Under the pieces are notes generated by a model. The model ran no database searches. It saw nothing but the letters and a program-made list of their open reading frames with translations, and was not told the DNA's origin. Position numbers and translations under genes: made by a program. From assembly GCA_017989575.1 (NCBI GenBank), contig JAGNPP010000108.1:1-7906 (forward strand): a stretch of 7,906 nt of DNA, given 5' to 3'. Shown piece by piece: positions 5,963 to 7,906 of the stretch (position 1 is the first letter of the stretch; the number at the start of each line of letters is the position of its first letter). Source of the stretch: Chryseobacterium sp. Its GTDB lineage: Bacteria > Bacteroidota > Bacteroidia > Flavobacteriales > Weeksellaceae.

Positions 5963-7597
5963 ATGGCAGAAGTAATTACGATGCCCCGCTTGTCGGATAC
6001 GATGACGGAAGGCAAAGTTTCAAAATGGCACAAAAAAGTTGGTGACACTGTAAAAGAAGGTGATATTCTTGCAGAGATCGAAACAGATAAAGCGGTTCAG
6101 GATTTTGAATCCGAGATCAACGGAACACTTTTATTCGTAGGCGTAGAGGAAGGTTCTGCTGCACCAGTAGATTCTATCTTGGCAATCATCGGTAAAGAAG
6201 GAGAAGATATTTCTTCTTTGACCAATGGTGGGGGTGCAAAACCAGAAGCTGCAGCTGAAAGCAAATCTGAAGAAGAATCCAAAACCCAAGGCGAATCTAC
6301 ATCAGTAGAAACTGCTGAGGAAGGTTCATCTTCTGCTGATATTCCAGAAGGTGTAGAGGTAATCACAATGCCTCGTCTTTCTGATACAATGACCGAAGGT
6401 AAAGTTGCCAAATGGCAAAAGAACGTTGGTGATACTGTAAAAGAAGGTGATATCCTTGCAGAAATTGAAACTGACAAAGCTGTTCAGGATTTCGAATCTG
6501 AAGTGAACGGAACTTTATTATACCAAGGTGTTGCTGAAGGTAACGCTGCGGAAGTGGATAAGATTTTAGCAATCATCGGCCCTGCAGGAACAGACGTTTC
6601 TGGTGTGGTTTCTGGTGGTGGTAAAAAAGCAGCTGCTCCAAAAGCAGAAGCAAAAGCCGAGACTAAATCAGAAGATAAAAAAGAAGAAGCGCCAGTTGCT
6701 GCATCTTCTACAGGCGAAAGAATCGCAATCTCTCCTTTGGCTAAGAAAATTGCTGAGGATAAAGGTGTAGATTTCAAAGCCATCAAAGGTTCTGGGGAGA
6801 ACGGAAGAATCGTGAAAAAAGATGTTGAAAATTATCAGCCGTCTGCAAAACCAGCAGCAGAAGCTTCAGCACCAAAAGCGGTTTCTGCTCAGCCAAGTGT
6901 AGCATTCACGCCAGGAGAAGATTCTGAAACCGTGAATTCTCAAATGAGAAACATCATCGCGAAGAGATTGGGTGAAAGTAAATTTACTGCGCCACATTAT
7001 TATCTGACTGTTGAAATCAACATGGATAAAGCAATCGAAGCGAGAAAAGAAATGAACGCTGTGCCGGACACCAAAGTATCTTTCAATGATATGGTGATCA
7101 AAGCGGTTGCAGTTGCACTTAGAAAACATCCACAAGTGAATTCTTCTTGGGCAGGTGACAAGATCATCCACCACGGGAATATCAACGTTGGGGTAGCAGT
7201 AGCTGTTCCGGACGGATTGGTAGTTCCAGTATTGAAGAATACAGACTTTATGTCTTACAACGACATCTCTGCATCTGTAAAAGATATGGCTGGAAGAGCG
7301 AAAACAAAAGCGCTGAAAGCTAACGAAATGGAAGGTTCTACTTTCTCAGTTTCAAATCTTGGAATGTTCGGAATCGAGACGTTTACATCGATTATCAATC
7401 AACCAAATTCTGCAATCCTTTCTGTAGGAGCAATCGTTGAGAAACCAATCGTGAAAAACGGACAGATTGTTGTTGGAAATACTATGAAGTTATCATTGGC
7501 TTGTGACCACAGAGTAATTGATGGCGCTACAGGAGCTCAGTTCTTGCAAACGTTGAGAACTTATCTTGAAAGCCCATTGACGCTTTTATTAGGATAA
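5963..7597 (+). CDS. pdhC: Pyruvate dehydrogenase complex E2, dihydrolipoamide acetyltransferase, two lipoyl domains
   Basis: The 544-residue protein forms the core of the complex. It carries acetyl groups on lipoyl arms and transfers them to coenzyme A. Lipoyl domain 1 (about 3-78) has the modified lysine K43 in EIETDKAVQDFES, and domain 2 (about 133-208) has K172 in the same sequence. Linkers rich in Ala, Lys, Glu and Pro follow (209-250 and 290-318). The peripheral subunit-binding domain is at 255-288 (ISPLAKKIAEDKGVD...GSGENGRIVKKDV). The catalytic domain (about 325-544) ends with DHRVIDG, giving the acetyltransferase residues H516 and D520. The long-form motif 'MPRLSDTMTEG' and the pairing with pdhA identify pyruvate rather than 2-oxoglutarate as substrate. 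The start at 5963 places the lipoyl domain at the very N-terminus. The gene ends at a strong terminator. Lipoylation enzymes and E3 are not in the window. Confidence 0.96.
   Translation: MAEVITMPRLSDTMTEGKVSKWHKKVGDTVKEGDILAEIETDKAVQDFESEINGTLLFVGVEEGSAAPVDSILAIIGKEGEDISSLTNGGGAKPEAAAESKSEEESKTQGESTSVETAEEGSSSADIPEGVEVITMPRLSDTMTEGKVAKWQKNVGDTVKEGDILAEIETDKAVQDFESEVNGTLLYQGVAEGNAAEVDKILAIIGPAGTDVSGVVSGGGKKAAAPKAEAKAETKSEDKKEEAPVAASSTGERIAISPLAKKIAEDKGVDFKAIKGSGENGRIVKKDVENYQPSAKPAAEASAPKAVSAQPSVAFTPGEDSETVNSQMRNIIAKRLGESKFTAPHYYLTVEINMDKAIEARKEMNAVPDTKVSFNDMVIKAVAVALRKHPQVNSSWAGDKIIHHGNINVGVAVAVPDGLVVPVLKNTDFMSYNDISASVKDMAGRAKTKALKANEMEGSTFSVSNLGMFGIETFTSIINQPNSAILSVGAIVEKPIVKNGQIVVGNTMKLSLACDHRVIDGATGAQFLQTLRTYLESPLTLLLG
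5972..6523 (+). repeat. Internal duplication encoding the two lipoyl domains of pdhC
   Basis: The coding segment 5972-6133 is repeated at 6362-6523, an offset of 390 bases. Over the 54 aligned codons only 4 residues differ (S/A, H/Q, K/N, I/V), whereas I count about 22 synonymous codon changes. The repeat is therefore near-identical in protein but clearly diverged in DNA. Confidence 0.85.
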
Positions 7598-7620
7598 AAA
7601 CTTGTTCGAAATATTTTATA

Positions 7621-7652
7621 AAACCTTTCAATTTTATTGAAAGGTTTTTTTT
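7621..7652 (+). terminator. Rho-independent terminator of pdhC
   Basis: AAACCTTTCAA (7621-7631) pairs perfectly with TTGAAAGGTTT (7637-7647) around a 5-base loop, and a run of eight T residues covers 7645-7652. It lies 23 bases after the pdhC stop codon. Confidence 0.92.
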
Positions 7653-7659
7653 GTTGACC

Positions 7660-7770
7660 AACCCCACGTAAGGGATGGTAGTGGTTATCCTTTTTGTCTT
7701 TGGATTAATGTCAATTTGGAGAAGAAATGTTCTGGACAAAAAGATAATAGCGGACAGCCCGACCCGCTTG
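7660..7770 (-). repeat. Intergenic repeat element, copy 2, downstream of pdhC
   Basis: Read on the minus strand, ATCTTTTTGTC (7745-7735) pairs with GACAAAAAGGAT (7698-7687) with one unpaired G in the right arm, across a 36-base loop. The left flank is GGGTCGGGCTGTCCGCTATT and the right flank GGATAACCACTACC. Copy 1 near 5718-5824 has the same order of blocks, the same bulge position and a similar loop length. The loop sequences differ. It sits between the pdhC terminator and the next gene. Outer limits are approximate. Confidence 0.55.
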
Positions 7771-7869
7771 TTTTTTGCGGATTGGAGAATTTCGATAGAA
7801 TAGCAAAACGTCTGAGCAAAAACAAAGGGATACGCCCAAATATTTATTTTTATCAATTCGGGATTTGAT

Positions 7870-7877
7870 TATATTTG
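7870..7877 (+). promoter_or_regulatory. -7 box (TATATTTG) of the right-edge gene
   Basis: A full TAnnTTTG match ends only 4 bases before the GTG at 7882. If both are real, the messenger would be leaderless or nearly so; otherwise the start codon lies beyond the window. No TTG is seen at the -33 distance. Confidence 0.4.
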
Positions 7878-7881
7878 TGGC

Positions 7882-7906
7882 GTGAAAAAGTTAGCGTTTT
7901 TATTGG
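7882..7906 (+). CDS. Start of an unidentified gene, possible signal peptide (partial)
   Basis: Only eight codons are visible before the window ends: a GTG start followed by KKLAFLL. Two lysines then hydrophobic residues suggest a Sec signal peptide or a membrane protein. The call depends on the promoter-like box just upstream and on the typical MKK-type opening. The product cannot be named. A later in-frame start outside the window remains possible. Confidence 0.4.

Noticed and set aside
7527..7856. 109-codon minus-strand open frame
   Set aside because: It covers the end of pdhC, its terminator and the repeat element, so it is not a plausible gene.

Overview
The window looks like a piece of a flavobacterial chromosome (Bacteroidota, Flavobacteriia, probably Chryseobacterium or a close relative). 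The DNA is AT-rich. Starts are preceded by A-rich leaders rather than Shine-Dalgarno sequences, TAnnTTTG -7 promoter boxes precede several genes, and one protein carries a type IX secretion (T9SS) C-terminal sorting tail. The E2 subunit of pyruvate dehydrogenase has two lipoyl domains, and the small RRM protein has a Gly/Arg-rich tail; both fit this group. The genus is inferred from protein style only.

Layout. Positions 1-167 (minus) hold the start of a secreted protein resembling the N-terminus of MG2/macroglobulin-like proteins. Positions 355-1785 (minus) encode a secreted parallel beta-helix protein with a T9SS tail, and a terminator separates these two genes. Positions 1933-2793 (plus) encode an aldo/keto reductase of the YdhF type, divergent from the beta-helix gene. 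Positions 2950-3285 (plus) encode a single-RRM RNA-binding protein. A hairpin that can work in both directions then separates it from a convergent two-gene minus-strand operon: a PAP2-like membrane protein (4446-3847) followed 3 bases later by a BlaI/MecI-type repressor with a lysine-rich tail (3843-3364).

The right half is central metabolism. pdhA (4653-5657) and pdhC (5963-7597) encode the E1-alpha and E2 subunits of the pyruvate dehydrogenase complex. The genes for E1-beta and E3 are not in the window, so the complex must be completed from elsewhere. pdhC ends at a strong terminator. The last 25 bases open a further plus-strand gene with a GTG start.

The least expected feature is a pair of related intergenic elements, one inside the pdhA-pdhC gap (about 5718-5824, plus) and one after pdhC (about 7660-7770, minus). 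Each has a long-loop hairpin with T-rich and A-rich arms and the same single-base bulge, flanked by similar GGGC...TCCGC and GGAT..CCACT blocks. They look like a dispersed repeat family. No tRNA, rRNA, CRISPR array, transposase or phage gene was seen.
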